A stretch of 8,075 bases of DNA. Source: an uncultured beta proteobacterium (lineage in GTDB: Bacteria > Pseudomonadota > Gammaproteobacteria > Burkholderiales > Rhodocyclaceae). Numbering within the stretch: the stretch's first letter is position 1; each line of letters begins with the position of its first letter. The notes under the pieces were generated by a model that did no database searches, was not told where the DNA came from, and worked only from the letters and a program-made list of their open reading frames with translations. A program made the translations under genes and the position numbers. Of the stretch, positions 1 to 6,239 are shown piece after piece. Location: positions 1 to 8,075 of the forward strand of contig CAIZHL010000331.1 in the NCBI GenBank assembly GCA_903932755.1, given 5' to 3'.

Positions 1-835
1 AGGCCTTCATTTCCTCGAAGCCGCTACGGACGATGACCTTGACGTCATCGCCCCCCATGCGGCGCGCCGAACGGCAACAGTCCATGGCCGTGTTGCCGCC
101 GCCCAGCACGATCACGCGCTTCGAAATCGTCGTCGTATGACTGAAAGCCACGTTGGCCAGCCAGTCGATGCCGATATGTATGTGTTTGGCGGCTTCCTCG
201 CGACCCGGGATCGGCGCGTCGCGCCCCTTTGGCGCACCGGTGCCGACGAACACGGCATCCCAATCGCCGTCCACCAGCTCGCGCAGGCTGTTGACCCACT
301 GGTTATAGCGGGTTTCTACGCCCAGGTTGATGATGTAGCCGCACTCTTCGTCAATGACGCTGTCGGGCAGGCGGAATTTCGGAATCTGGCTGCGCATCAT
401 GCCGCCGGGCGAGGCCCCGCTGTCGAATACGGTGACCTGATAACCGATGGAGGCCAGGTCGCGAGCCACGGTCAGCGAGGCAGGTCCGGCGCCGACGCAG
501 GCAATCCGTTTGCCGTTCTTTTTCTCCGGCGCACGCGGCAAGCGATCCTGGATGTCGTCCTTGAGGTCGGCACAGACTCGCTTCAGGCGGCAAATGGCCA
601 CCGGTTCCTTGTCCACCCGGCCGCGGCGGCAAGCCGGCTCGCAGGGGCGATCGCAGACGCGCCCGAGGATGCCCGGAAAGACGTTCGAGCGCCAATTGAT
701 CATGTAGGCATCCGAGTAACGGCCGGCCGCAATCAGGCGGATGTACTCGGGAACGGGGGTGTGGGCCGGGCAGGCCCATTGGCAATCCACGACCTTGTGA
801 AAATAGTCGTGGGCACCGATGTTCGTCGGTTTCAC
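1..835 (-). CDS. GltD-like Fe-S/FAD/NAD(P) oxidoreductase, N-terminal part (3' end outside window)
   Basis: The reverse strand reads without a stop from a GTG at 835 to the left edge, giving 278 codons; the C-terminus is missing. An N-terminal Fe-S domain of the glutamate-synthase small-subunit/dihydropyrimidine-dehydrogenase type carries CQWACP (Cys18, Cys22), CDRPCEPAC (Cys61, 65, 69) and Cys82. An FAD-binding dinucleotide fold follows, with VGAGPAS at 114-120, and then an NAD(P)H-binding fold with LGGGNTAMD at 244-252. Such proteins move electrons between NAD(P)H and a partner through FAD and Fe-S clusters in the cytoplasm. No large glutamate-synthase subunit is visible, so the partner is unknown. 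The GTG start is preferred because GGAG lies 11 bases upstream and the product begins VKPTNIG directly before the conserved domain. The neighbour on its 5' side, cbbY, is divergent. It could be an unlinked GltD, an AegA-like protein or a ferredoxin:NADP-type subunit; the substrate is not assignable. Confidence 0.85.
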   Translation of the reverse strand, partial: MKPTNIGAHDYFHKVVDCQWACPAHTPVPEYIRLIAAGRYSDAYMINWRSNVFPGILGRVCDRPCEPACRRGRVDKEPVAICRLKRVCADLKDDIQDRLPRAPEKKNGKRIACVGAGPASLTVARDLASIGYQVTVFDSGASPGGMMRSQIPKFRLPDSVIDEECGYIINLGVETRYNQWVNSLRELVDGDWDAVFVGTGAPKGRDAPIPGREEAAKHIHIGIDWLANVAFSHTTTISKRVIVLGGGNTAMDCCRSARRMGGDDVKVIVRSGFEEMKA

Positions 836-873
836 GTGCGCTCGGTCTCCAGTTGCTTTGCTGCTTCGGGTTC

Positions 874-890
874 GCCGGCATGACGCCGGC
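874..890. repeat. short inverted repeat in the leader of the GltD-like gene
   Basis: GCCGGC at 874-879 and again at 885-890 can pair as a six-base-pair stem over a five-base loop. It lies between the candidate promoter and the GTG start, so it would be in the 5' untranslated leader. Such GC-rich palindromes are frequent in high-GC genomes, and no function is claimed. Confidence 0.4.
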
Positions 891-903
891 GCCAACGTGG
901 TGC

Positions 904-932
904 ACTCTAGCACCGTCCGGCTCCGAGCAAAA
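904..932 (-). promoter_or_regulatory. candidate promoter for the GltD-like gene
   Basis: On the minus strand TTTTGC (932-927) is followed after 17 bases by TAGAGT (909-904). This is a weak sigma-70-like pair about 70 bases upstream of the GTG start. It was judged by eye and no start site is known. Confidence 0.27.
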
Positions 933-971
933 CCGGCATGAATCGCGCTCCCCTGCCAAATTCGCCGGATT

Positions 972-1000
972 TTCCATCCCGGCCGAAAATCGGCTAGTCT
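972..1000 (+). promoter_or_regulatory. candidate promoter for the HAD phosphatase gene
   Basis: TTCCAT (972-977), 17 bases, then TAGTCT (995-1000) sits about 35 bases upstream of the ATG at 1034. The -35 match is poor and the -10 fair. It is the best-placed candidate in the divergent gap, but weak. Confidence 0.27.
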
Positions 1001-1033
1001 TAAACCCTCACTTCATGTCAGGTGTTATTCATC

Positions 1034-1753
1034 ATGGCTCTGCGCGCGATCATTTTTGATGTCGACGGTACCCTTGCCAACACCGAGCGTGACGGGCATC
1101 GTCCGGCGTTCAATGCGGCGTTTGCCGAAGTGGGGCTACCCTGGCACTGGGATGAAGCCTTTTACGGCACCCTGCTGGACGTTGCCGGTGGTCTGGAACG
1201 CATTCGACATTACGCCGAAAAGTTCGATCCGGCCACGCGCGCCCGCCCGGATTTCGACGAGTTGCTGGCCCGCATTCACGACACTAAAACCCGCAATTAC
1301 CAGCGCCTGCTTGCTGCCGGAGCGATTCCGCTGCGGGCGGACATCGGCCAGCTGATTTGCGATGCGCGCACCGAAGGCGTACGGCTGGCCATTGCCTCAA
1401 GTTCCAAGCTGGAAAACGTGGTCGGCCTGCTGCGGGCAAACCTTGGCCCGAATGCCGACTCTTGGTTCGATGCCATCGCCTCCGGGGCTGTGGTCGCGGC
1501 CAAGAAGCCATCGCCGGAGCTTTACCACTGGACCCTGAAACAACTCGATCTGCCGCCGCGCGACTGCCTGGCGATCGAGGATTCGTCGCACGGCCTGGCG
1601 GCCAGCCTGGCGGCGGGGATTCCGACGGTCATCACGGTAAGCGACTACACCATCAACGAAAACTTCGAGGGCGCGCGCATGGTCTTGCCGGAGGCCGACC
1701 GGGTTTCCCTGGACAAACTGCGGCTGTGGCACGCAACCGCAAGCACGTCCTGA
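1034..1753 (+). CDS. cbbY: CbbY-family HAD phosphatase
   Basis: A 239-residue haloacid-dehalogenase-superfamily phosphatase of the CbbY/beta-phosphoglucomutase-like group, cytoplasmic. All four core motifs are visible: DVDGT near the N-terminus (nucleophile Asp and acid/base Asp), ASSSK (motif II Ser), AKKPSPE (motif III Lys) and IEDSSHG (motif IV Mg-binding acidic residues). The helical cap between motifs I and II holds the CbbY-like NTERDGHRPAFN segment and a GGLERI loop. Characterised CbbY removes phosphate from xylulose-1,5-bisphosphate, a Rubisco inhibitor. No Calvin-cycle gene is in this window, so that substrate is inferred from family only. ATG 1034 is preferred over the in-frame GTG at 1022 because it gives the family-typical start MALRAIIFDVDG; a CAGG lies 11-12 bases upstream. 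The gene is flanked by a divergent oxidoreductase gene and a convergent tatC. The cap loop has Leu where I recall Lys in typical members, so another sugar phosphate is possible. Confidence 0.87.
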   Translation: MALRAIIFDVDGTLANTERDGHRPAFNAAFAEVGLPWHWDEAFYGTLLDVAGGLERIRHYAEKFDPATRARPDFDELLARIHDTKTRNYQRLLAAGAIPLRADIGQLICDARTEGVRLAIASSSKLENVVGLLRANLGPNADSWFDAIASGAVVAAKKPSPELYHWTLKQLDLPPRDCLAIEDSSHGLAASLAAGIPTVITVSDYTINENFEGARMVLPEADRVSLDKLRLWHATASTS

Positions 1754-1770
1754 ATATCTGCACCAGACTC

Positions 1771-1790
1771 GATCAGGAACGTCCCTGATC
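1771..1790. terminator. hairpin between convergent cbbY and tatC (weak terminator candidate)
   Basis: GATCAGG (1771-1777) and CCTGATC (1784-1790) form a perfect seven-base-pair stem around six bases, in the 62-base gap between two converging genes. No T-run follows on either strand, so it is not a classic intrinsic terminator. It may be a bidirectional stop or an RNA-stabilising hairpin. Confidence 0.4.
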
Positions 1791-1815
1791 CCGTGTGCAC
1801 CTGCCGTGGAATTTT

Positions 1816-2625
1816 CTAGTCGCGCGACTGCTGCTCGGCGCGATCGAGTTCCCGGTTCATTTCCTCATCCGAGGGCGGCTGGTAGTCGGACTGGCCGGCC
1901 GGCTGCGGAACAGGCTTGACGATGAAACTCGCCAGAATGATCCCGAGTTCATAAAGAAGCCACAAAGGCACGGCCATCATGAACTGCGAAATCACGTCGG
2001 GCGGGGTGAATATCGCTCCGACGACAAAGGCGCCGACGATCACGTAGGGGCGCCACTCGCGCAGCTTGATCACGTCGACCAGGCCGATCTTGACCAGCAC
2101 GATGACGATGATAGGCACCTCGAAGGTGACGCCGAACGCGAGGAACATCGTGAGCACGAAGGAAAAGTACTTCTCGATATCAGTCATCCAGGCCACGCCC
2201 TCCGGAGCGAACTGCGCCATGAAGCCGAATACCATCGGGAAAAAAGCGAAGTAGGCAAAGGACATGCCGATGAAAAACAGGACCACCGAGGCTGCCACCA
2301 GCGGCATCGCCAGCTTTTTTTCGTGGGCATACAGGCCCGGAGCGACGAAGGCCCATACCTGGTACAGGACGTACGGCAGGACGACCAGAAAGGCGGTCAT
2401 CAGCGAAACCTTCATCGGCACCAGGAATACGCCAACCACGTCCGTGGCGATCATCTGGCCGCCTGCGGGGAGCTTCTTCAGCAAAGGATCGGCCAGCAGC
2501 GAATACAGCTCGCGGGCGTAAAAGGCCAGCGGTACGAAAACGACGCCAACCGCAATAAGGATTCGGATCAGGCGGTCGCGCAACTCGACCAGATGGGAGA
2601 GAAAAGTCTCTTGCTGGTCAGACAT
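1816..2625 (-). CDS. tatC: Sec-independent (Tat) translocase subunit TatC
   Basis: A 269-residue polytopic inner-membrane protein, the TatC receptor that binds twin-arginine signal peptides and, with TatB and TatA, exports folded, often cofactor-containing proteins. The N-terminus shows the conserved FLSHLVELRDR stretch with the functional Glu. The first periplasmic loop is followed by LPYVLYQVWAFVAPGLYAHE, which holds the conserved Pro, Phe and Glu of the signal-peptide site. Later come FGVTFEVPI and the C-terminal VPLWLLYELGI segment. Six hydrophobic spans are apparent, as expected. The C-terminal cytoplasmic tail is hydrophilic (QPPSDEEMNRELDRAEQQ). The start codon overlaps the tatB stop by one base and has no strong Shine-Dalgarno sequence, so translational coupling to tatB is likely. 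It is the last gene of the hisE-hinT-tatABC unit and converges on cbbY. Length is normal for the family. Confidence 0.97.
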   Translation of the reverse strand: MSDQQETFLSHLVELRDRLIRILIAVGVVFVPLAFYARELYSLLADPLLKKLPAGGQMIATDVVGVFLVPMKVSLMTAFLVVLPYVLYQVWAFVAPGLYAHEKKLAMPLVAASVVLFFIGMSFAYFAFFPMVFGFMAQFAPEGVAWMTDIEKYFSFVLTMFLAFGVTFEVPIIVIVLVKIGLVDVIKLREWRPYVIVGAFVVGAIFTPPDVISQFMMAVPLWLLYELGIILASFIVKPVPQPAGQSDYQPPSDEEMNRELDRAEQQSRD

Positions 2626-3020
2626 CAGGACTTGACTGCTTCTGCGGTCACGGGAGCCGGCATCGATGCAACCGGAGCCTCGACTGCGGGAGGCGCTTCA
2701 GAAGTCGGCGCTGGCGGCACGGCGACATCGGCCGCCAACGGCTCGATGACCTTGCTCACGGAAGATTCCACCTCGCGCATTTCGTGAGTCACGGAAGTCT
2801 GCAGGTTGGTCACCTGGTTGGTCATCTCCTGTTGCATCTTTTTCAACTCGTCCAGCTGGATCTCGCGATTGATGTCGCTCTTCACATCGCTGACATAGCG
2901 CTGCAGGCGGCCCAGAAGCAGGCCGGCGGTGCGCGCCACTTTAGGCAGGCGCTCCGGGCCGATGACGACCAGCGCCACCACGGCGATGATCATCAACTCG
3001 GACAGGCCTACGTCGAACAT
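2625..3020 (-). CDS. tatB: Tat translocase subunit TatB
   Basis: A 131-residue single-span membrane protein that partners TatC in the twin-arginine signal-peptide receptor. The N-terminus [19 protein letters not shown] has the TatB-type Glu in the membrane segment. [10 protein letters not shown] follows, the hinge and start of the amphipathic helix that tell TatB from TatA. A long charged helix (about 35-95) is followed by an Ala/Pro/Val-rich tail typical of TatB in this group. The gene follows tatA after 87 bases and overlaps tatC by one base. The sequence just before the ATG has no good Shine-Dalgarno match, and a hairpin lies in the tatA-tatB gap; both could keep TatB below TatA in amount, which is inference. 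The identification is firm from the GLSE and GPERLP motifs and the gene order. Confidence 0.96.
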   Translation of the reverse strand: MFDVGLSELMIIAVVALVVIGPERLPKVARTAGLLLGRLQRYVSDVKSDINREIQLDELKKMQQEMTNQVTNLQTSVTHEMREVESSVSKVIEPLAADVAVPPAPTSEAPPAVEAPVASMPAPVTAEAVKS

Positions 3021-3067
3021 GGGTTCGTTTGAACTGGGTAAATGGCAGGAGAATTCGCAGGAGCGCT

Positions 3068-3089
3068 CATGGCTGCAGAAGCAGGCATG
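3068..3089 (-). other. hairpin in the tatA-tatB spacer
   Basis: CATGGCTGC (3068-3076) and GCAGGCATG (3081-3089) pair with eight of nine bases around a four-base loop, so the tat transcript would fold here between tatA and tatB. No T-run follows, so read-through or RNA processing is likelier than full termination. A direct repeat GCAGGAG (3045-3051 and 3057-3063) lies next to it. Confidence 0.45.
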
Positions 3090-3107
3090 TCGCCAAGCCG
3101 CGACAGA

Positions 3108-3341
3108 TCAGGATTTGGTCTGTTCCCGACGCGACTCGACGTCGATGGTCTGACCGGTAACTTGCTGCGGCTCGGCCGCCCTTTCGGAGGGTTTGTCGGC
3201 GCTGGCGTCCTTCATGCCGTCCTTGAAGCCTTTAACGGCGCCACCGAGGTCAGATCCCACGTTGCGCAGTTTTTTCGTGCCGAATACCAGCATCACGATA
3301 ACCAGCACGATCAGCCAATGCCAAATACTAAATGAACCCAT
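3108..3341 (-). CDS. tatA: Tat translocase subunit TatA
   Basis: A 77-residue TatA/E protein, the pore-forming subunit that oligomerises around the TatBC-substrate complex to let folded proteins cross the inner membrane. It begins [21 protein letters not shown], a short membrane helix, then the hinge [10 protein letters not shown], then the amphipathic helix [17 protein letters not shown] with the conserved Gly and Phe, and ends with a short charged tail. Length and layout are normal. GAGGAG/AAGG lies just upstream of the ATG, a much better ribosome site than that of tatB, in line with the usual excess of TatA over TatB. hinT ends 29 bases upstream, so the two are probably co-transcribed. Confidence 0.96.
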   Translation of the reverse strand: MGSFSIWHWLIVLVIVMLVFGTKKLRNVGSDLGGAVKGFKDGMKDASADKPSERAAEPQQVTGQTIDVESRREQTKS

Positions 3342-3370
3342 TCTGCCTTCTCCTCGCGCTCATTGAACTT

Positions 3371-3727
3371 TCAAGGCGCTCTGCGCTTGAGCATGGAACC
3401 CAGGGGCTCGGGGCCGCCCAGGATGTGAACGTGCAAATGATACACCTCCTGCTGTCCGATCCGCCCGGTGTTGATGATGGTGCGAAAGCCCTCATCAAGT
3501 CCCTGGCTGCGGGCCAGGTCGTTGGCTTTGGCCAGCATGTGCCCCAGCAGCATCCTGTGACTCGGTTCGGCCTCCATGAGCGACGGAATGTGCAGCTTCG
3601 GCACAATCATGAAATGCACCGGCGCAATCGGGTTGATGTCGTGAAAAACGAAGATTTCCTCGTCTTCATAGATCTTTTTCGACGGAATCTCGCCGCGCGC
3701 GATCCGGCAAAAAATGCAGTCGCTCAT
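3371..3727 (-). CDS. hinT: HIT-family nucleotide phosphoramidase (HinT)
   Basis: A 118-residue histidine-triad protein of the HINT branch, a cytoplasmic dimeric hydrolase that cleaves purine nucleoside phosphoramidates such as AMP-lysine adducts. The N-terminus CIFCRIARGEIPSKKIYEDE is typical of HINT, with the two-Cys CxxC element. DINPIAPVHFMIVPK follows in the middle, and the catalytic triad is YHLHVHILGG near the C-terminus. Length is as expected. The ATG overlaps the hisE stop by one base (TAATG) and GGAG lies about ten bases upstream, so it is translated with hisE. hinT between hisE and tatA is a recurrent betaproteobacterial arrangement as I recall it. No functional link to histidine synthesis is known to me, and the biological substrate is open. 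Confidence 0.95.
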   Translation of the reverse strand: MSDCIFCRIARGEIPSKKIYEDEEIFVFHDINPIAPVHFMIVPKLHIPSLMEAEPSHRMLLGHMLAKANDLARSQGLDEGFRTIINTGRIGQQEVYHLHVHILGGPEPLGSMLKRRAP

Positions 3728-4053
3728 TATTCCGGGCTCCGGCTGTTCTTCTCGTCGATGCCGGAAATCCCCTCGCGCCGGCGAAACTCGAACATCACGT
3801 CATCGATACCGACACCGAACTGGGTCAGCAGGATCATGCTGTGGAACCAGAGGTCCGTCACTTCGCGCACCAGATGCAGGCGATCGCCATCCTTGGCCGC
3901 CATGATGGTTTCCGCGGCTTCCTCGGCGACCTTCTTGCAGATCGCATCGGTGCCCTTGGCATACAGGCCGGCAACGTAGGACGAATCGGGCGCGGCGCCC
4001 TTGCGGTCGAGCAGTGTCGCCTGAACGCGGTGGATAACTTCAAGATCAATCAT
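3727..4053 (-). CDS. hisE: phosphoribosyl-ATP pyrophosphatase (HisE)
   Basis: A 108-residue MazG-like all-alpha enzyme that hydrolyses phosphoribosyl-ATP to phosphoribosyl-AMP and pyrophosphate, the second step of histidine biosynthesis. The metal-binding pattern EEAAE followed by REVTD is clear, as is the family stretch PDSSYVAGLYAKGTDAICKK. WFHSMILL packs the core helix. The start at 4053 is preferred: GGAG (4063-4060) stands six bases before it and MIDLEVIHRV resembles other HisE N-termini. The alternative in-frame ATG at 4065 adds four residues and has AGGG only four bases upstream. The product is monofunctional; the HisI (PR-AMP cyclohydrolase) that usually precedes it is absent here. 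It is the first gene of the leftward unit hisE-hinT-tatABC and must be transcribed from the divergent gap at 4066-4377 or from further upstream. Confidence 0.95.
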   Translation of the reverse strand: MIDLEVIHRVQATLLDRKGAAPDSSYVAGLYAKGTDAICKKVAEEAAETIMAAKDGDRLHLVREVTDLWFHSMILLTQFGVGIDDVMFEFRRREGISGIDEKNSRSPE

Positions 4054-4065
4054 TTTTGACTCCAT

Positions 4066-4377
4066 TTTTCCCTGCCCTGTCCAGAGAAGGGGGTAACGTT
4101 TGTTCGCGGACCGGTGAGGACATCCATCGACAGTCTGCTGCGGTCGAAATCAGGCATCCATCCGGCAAAAACATGCACAGTCTACATAATTAATGACCGC
4201 TGATTGGCTTGCTTGGCGTCGGCAACAATCTTTTTGATGTGCATCGTCCGCGCGAAAAGGCCCGACATCCCTTGCGCACCTTGCATTTCGCGCCAGAACA
4301 CCTTGCCGATTCGTGCCGGCAATCCGCTACAATAATGTCCTGACTTCCTCCGGATAGTCTGGTTTAGCGCGCAGCCA
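4066..4377. other. divergent intergenic control region between hisE and the export operon
   Basis: This 312-base gap holds no convincing open reading frame. Its centre (about 4185-4245) is AT-rich compared with the genes around it. It contains the candidate promoter at 4303-4333 for the rightward operon and a degenerate FNR/CRP-like half-palindrome at 4234-4247. A leftward promoter for hisE should also lie here, but I could not pick out a convincing -35/-10 pair; the AT-rich stretch near 4186-4197 is the likeliest zone. Confidence 0.6.
4303..4333 (+). promoter_or_regulatory. candidate sigma-70 promoter of the TolC/DUF3302/HlyD operon
   Basis: TTGCCG (4303-4308) and TACAAT (4328-4333) flank a 19-base spacer. 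The -10 is five of six to consensus; the -35 is partial and the spacing a little long. Transcription would begin near 4340, giving a leader of about 40 bases before the ATG at 4378. It was judged by eye. Confidence 0.45.
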
Positions 4378-5790
4378 ATGCAAATTCATTCAAGGTTTCG
4401 TCCTTTCCTGATTCTGCTCTCGCTGGTCACGGCTTCGTGCTCGACGGTATGGCCCGAGTATGAGCGGCCGCCGCTTGAATTGCCGACAGAACCGGCCAAG
4501 CCGCTTTCGATCGACCGGCAGTGGTGGAAGGCCTTCGAAGACCCGACCCTGAACACGTTGGTCGATGAGGCCTTGCTGCACAACTGGGATCTGGCCAAGG
4601 CGGCGGCTAACGTCGCCGAGGCCAGAGCAGCCGTTGCTTCTGCAAAGTCCCTGCTCTCGCCGCGCGTCGATGGCGTGATCAATGCAAGCTCCTCGCAGCG
4701 GCAGTTGACCTTGGGCTCAAAGGAATTCGACGATGTCGTTTCCACGGGAGCAGTCGGCGCAGCCGTCAATTGGGAAATCGACCTGTGGGATCGCATCCGC
4801 CAGATGAACGATGCCGCGCTGGCGCGCTTTGCCGCTTCCGAGCACGCACGCAATGCCACGACCCTGTCGATTTCCACGCTGGTCGCGGATACCTGGTTTC
4901 AACTGCGCGTTCTCGATGCCAAGCTGCTGGTTACCCGCGCCGCTGCAGCCAACTCGAAATCGGTTACAGACCTTGAATTCCGGCGCTGGAAGGCGCAAGT
5001 AGGCACGGAGCTCGCCTACATCCAGAGTCTTGCCGAATACAAGGCCACCGAAGCCCGTGTGCCGGTGTTCGAGGAGGCCGTCTCCCAAACCGAACTGGCG
5101 CTGAAACTCCTTGTCGGGCGCAGTCCGCGCGCGATCGGCGAACCCGTACCGCGCCCTTCCCTGCAGAAGCTTCGGGGCGAGGACTTGCCGGAAGGATCCA
5201 TGCCGACGGTTCCACAGACACCGCGCGAGGTCGATTCGATCCTGCTGCTGCGCCGCCCGGATGTGGCTTCGGCTGAATTGCTGCTGGTTGCCGCGCATGC
5301 CGACGTCAACAGCGCTCGCGCCGAGTTCTACCCGCGCCTGACGCTTTCGCTGCTGGCCGGGTTTGTCGCGTCGACATCCGGCGCCATCTCCGGCATGCCG
5401 CTTTTCTGGGAAGCCGGCGCCGGCCTGGTCGGACCGATCTTCGACGGCGGCCTGGTGCAGTCGAAAGTCGATGCCGCCGAGGCACGGCGGCAGAAGGCGC
5501 TGGCCCACTACCAATACACGGTTTCCCTGGCCTTCCGCGACGCCTACCAGGCGCTGGTACAGCTCGATGCCAGTGATCGCCAGTTCAAGTCGATCAAGGA
5601 AGAACTCGATGTGCGCAAGCGATCCATCGTGCTCGCCGAAAAAAGCTACGACGCCGGACGTACCAGCAAGTTCGAAGTGCTGTCGGAGACGGTCAAGGCG
5701 CTGAATTCGGCCTTGCTGCTGGCCGACGCACGATTCAACCAACTAGCTGCCCGCAGCCAGTATTACAAGGCCCTGGGAGGAGGTTTCTGA
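4378..5790 (+). CDS. TolC/NodT-family outer-membrane efflux lipoprotein
   Basis: A 470-residue outer-membrane factor of the NodT/OprM type, the trimeric channel-tunnel that links periplasm to outside in tripartite export systems. A signal peptide with hydrophobic core FLILLSLVTA is followed by Cys21 in TASC, a tolerable lipobox, and then the mature start CSTVWPEYERPP that is usual for this family. Both OEP repeats are present: VNWEIDLWDRIR in the first; LLLRRPDVASAELLLVAAHADVNSAR, then AEFYPRLTLSLL and GPIFDGG, in the second. Long helical stretches occur between. Length is normal. The ribosome site is weak. It opens a three-gene operon and overlaps the next gene by one base. No pump gene is adjacent, so the partner transporter is unknown; the HlyD-type protein two genes on is the likely adaptor. 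Confidence 0.93.
   Translation: MQIHSRFRPFLILLSLVTASCSTVWPEYERPPLELPTEPAKPLSIDRQWWKAFEDPTLNTLVDEALLHNWDLAKAAANVAEARAAVASAKSLLSPRVDGVINASSSQRQLTLGSKEFDDVVSTGAVGAAVNWEIDLWDRIRQMNDAALARFAASEHARNATTLSISTLVADTWFQLRVLDAKLLVTRAAAANSKSVTDLEFRRWKAQVGTELAYIQSLAEYKATEARVPVFEEAVSQTELALKLLVGRSPRAIGEPVPRPSLQKLRGEDLPEGSMPTVPQTPREVDSILLLRRPDVASAELLLVAAHADVNSARAEFYPRLTLSLLAGFVASTSGAISGMPLFWEAGAGLVGPIFDGGLVQSKVDAAEARRQKALAHYQYTVSLAFRDAYQALVQLDASDRQFKSIKEELDVRKRSIVLAEKSYDAGRTSKFEVLSETVKALNSALLLADARFNQLAARSQYYKALGGGF
5775..5783 (+). promoter_or_regulatory. strong ribosome binding site of the DUF3302-like gene
   Basis: GGGAGGAGG inside the last codons of the TolC-type gene stands six bases before the ATG at 5790. 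It is the best Shine-Dalgarno match in the window and confirms that short start. Confidence 0.85.
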
Positions 5791-6239
5791 TGATATTTCA
5801 TGTGTATAGCGAACCAAAGCCGGAGGGTTATTACGTCAATGAGCCCTTCGGCATCTACCGCACCATCCTCGATGCCGACTGGCTGCTCTACATCCTACTG
5901 CCCTTCTTGCTGCTGATCGTCGTGGCATTGCTGATGCTGGCCTGGCGGGTGCACGAAATACCCGCGCACAAGGCCGACCACAAGAAGATGCGCCAGGCCG
6001 AACTGGTCAGCGCCCTGACCCTGCTTGGCCTGTTCCAGCATTGGGTCTGGGCCGTCGCACTGTTCCTCGCCTACGTCGACTGGAACGAGTTCGAGGAATT
6101 CGTGGTCCGCATCCTGCGCCGGTCGCGTACTCCAGAAGATGTCGAAATAGCCTCTTCCGCCACCGCGCCGGACATTCCGCCGGTCGCTGAATCCACACCC
6201 GCTGCGCCCGCCAGCGTTGCCGCAGAGGCCAAGGCATGA
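5790..6239 (+). CDS. DUF3302-like small inner-membrane protein (YiaW/YibI-like)
   Basis: A 149-residue protein with two predicted membrane helices. About 30 hydrophilic residues precede helix 1 (DWLLYILLPFLLLIVVALLML, about 30-50). A loop with HEIPAHKADHKK follows, then helix 2 (SALTLLGLFQHWVWAVALFLAY, about 71-92), then a charged segment and an Ala/Pro-rich tail. The HxIPxxxA loop and the (S)LxxLGLFQHWVW segment resemble, from memory, DUF3302 proteins such as E. coli YiaW and YibI, which are encoded beside the HlyD-like proteins YiaV and YibH. The same pairing here supports the match. It is longer than those proteins at both ends. Function is unknown. It overlaps the gene before by one base and the next by four (ATGA), so all three should be made together. 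It could be an accessory subunit of the export complex, or stand in for its inner-membrane component; neither is shown. Confidence 0.75.
   Translation: MIFHVYSEPKPEGYYVNEPFGIYRTILDADWLLYILLPFLLLIVVALLMLAWRVHEIPAHKADHKKMRQAELVSALTLLGLFQHWVWAVALFLAYVDWNEFEEFVVRILRRSRTPEDVEIASSATAPDIPPVAESTPAAPASVAAEAKA

Noticed and set aside
137..883. Plus-strand open frame of 248 codons and minus-strand frame at 351-977
   Set aside because: Both overlap the GltD-like gene, whose Fe-S, FAD and NAD(P) motifs read continuously in another minus-strand frame. They have no motif of their own.
1022..1033. Upstream GTG start for the HAD phosphatase
   Set aside because: It adds MLFI ahead of the family-typical MALRAIIFDVDG and leaves no room for a ribosome site.
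1795..2787. Plus-strand open frame of 330 codons
   Set aside because: It lies antisense to tatC and tatB, which are certain by motif. Its product is rich in His, Asp, Arg and Gln with no recognisable domain, as expected of a shadow frame in high-GC DNA.
4717..5742. Minus-strand open frame of 341 codons
   Set aside because: It is antisense to the TolC-type gene, whose signal peptide and OEP motifs are clear. The product has no family motif.
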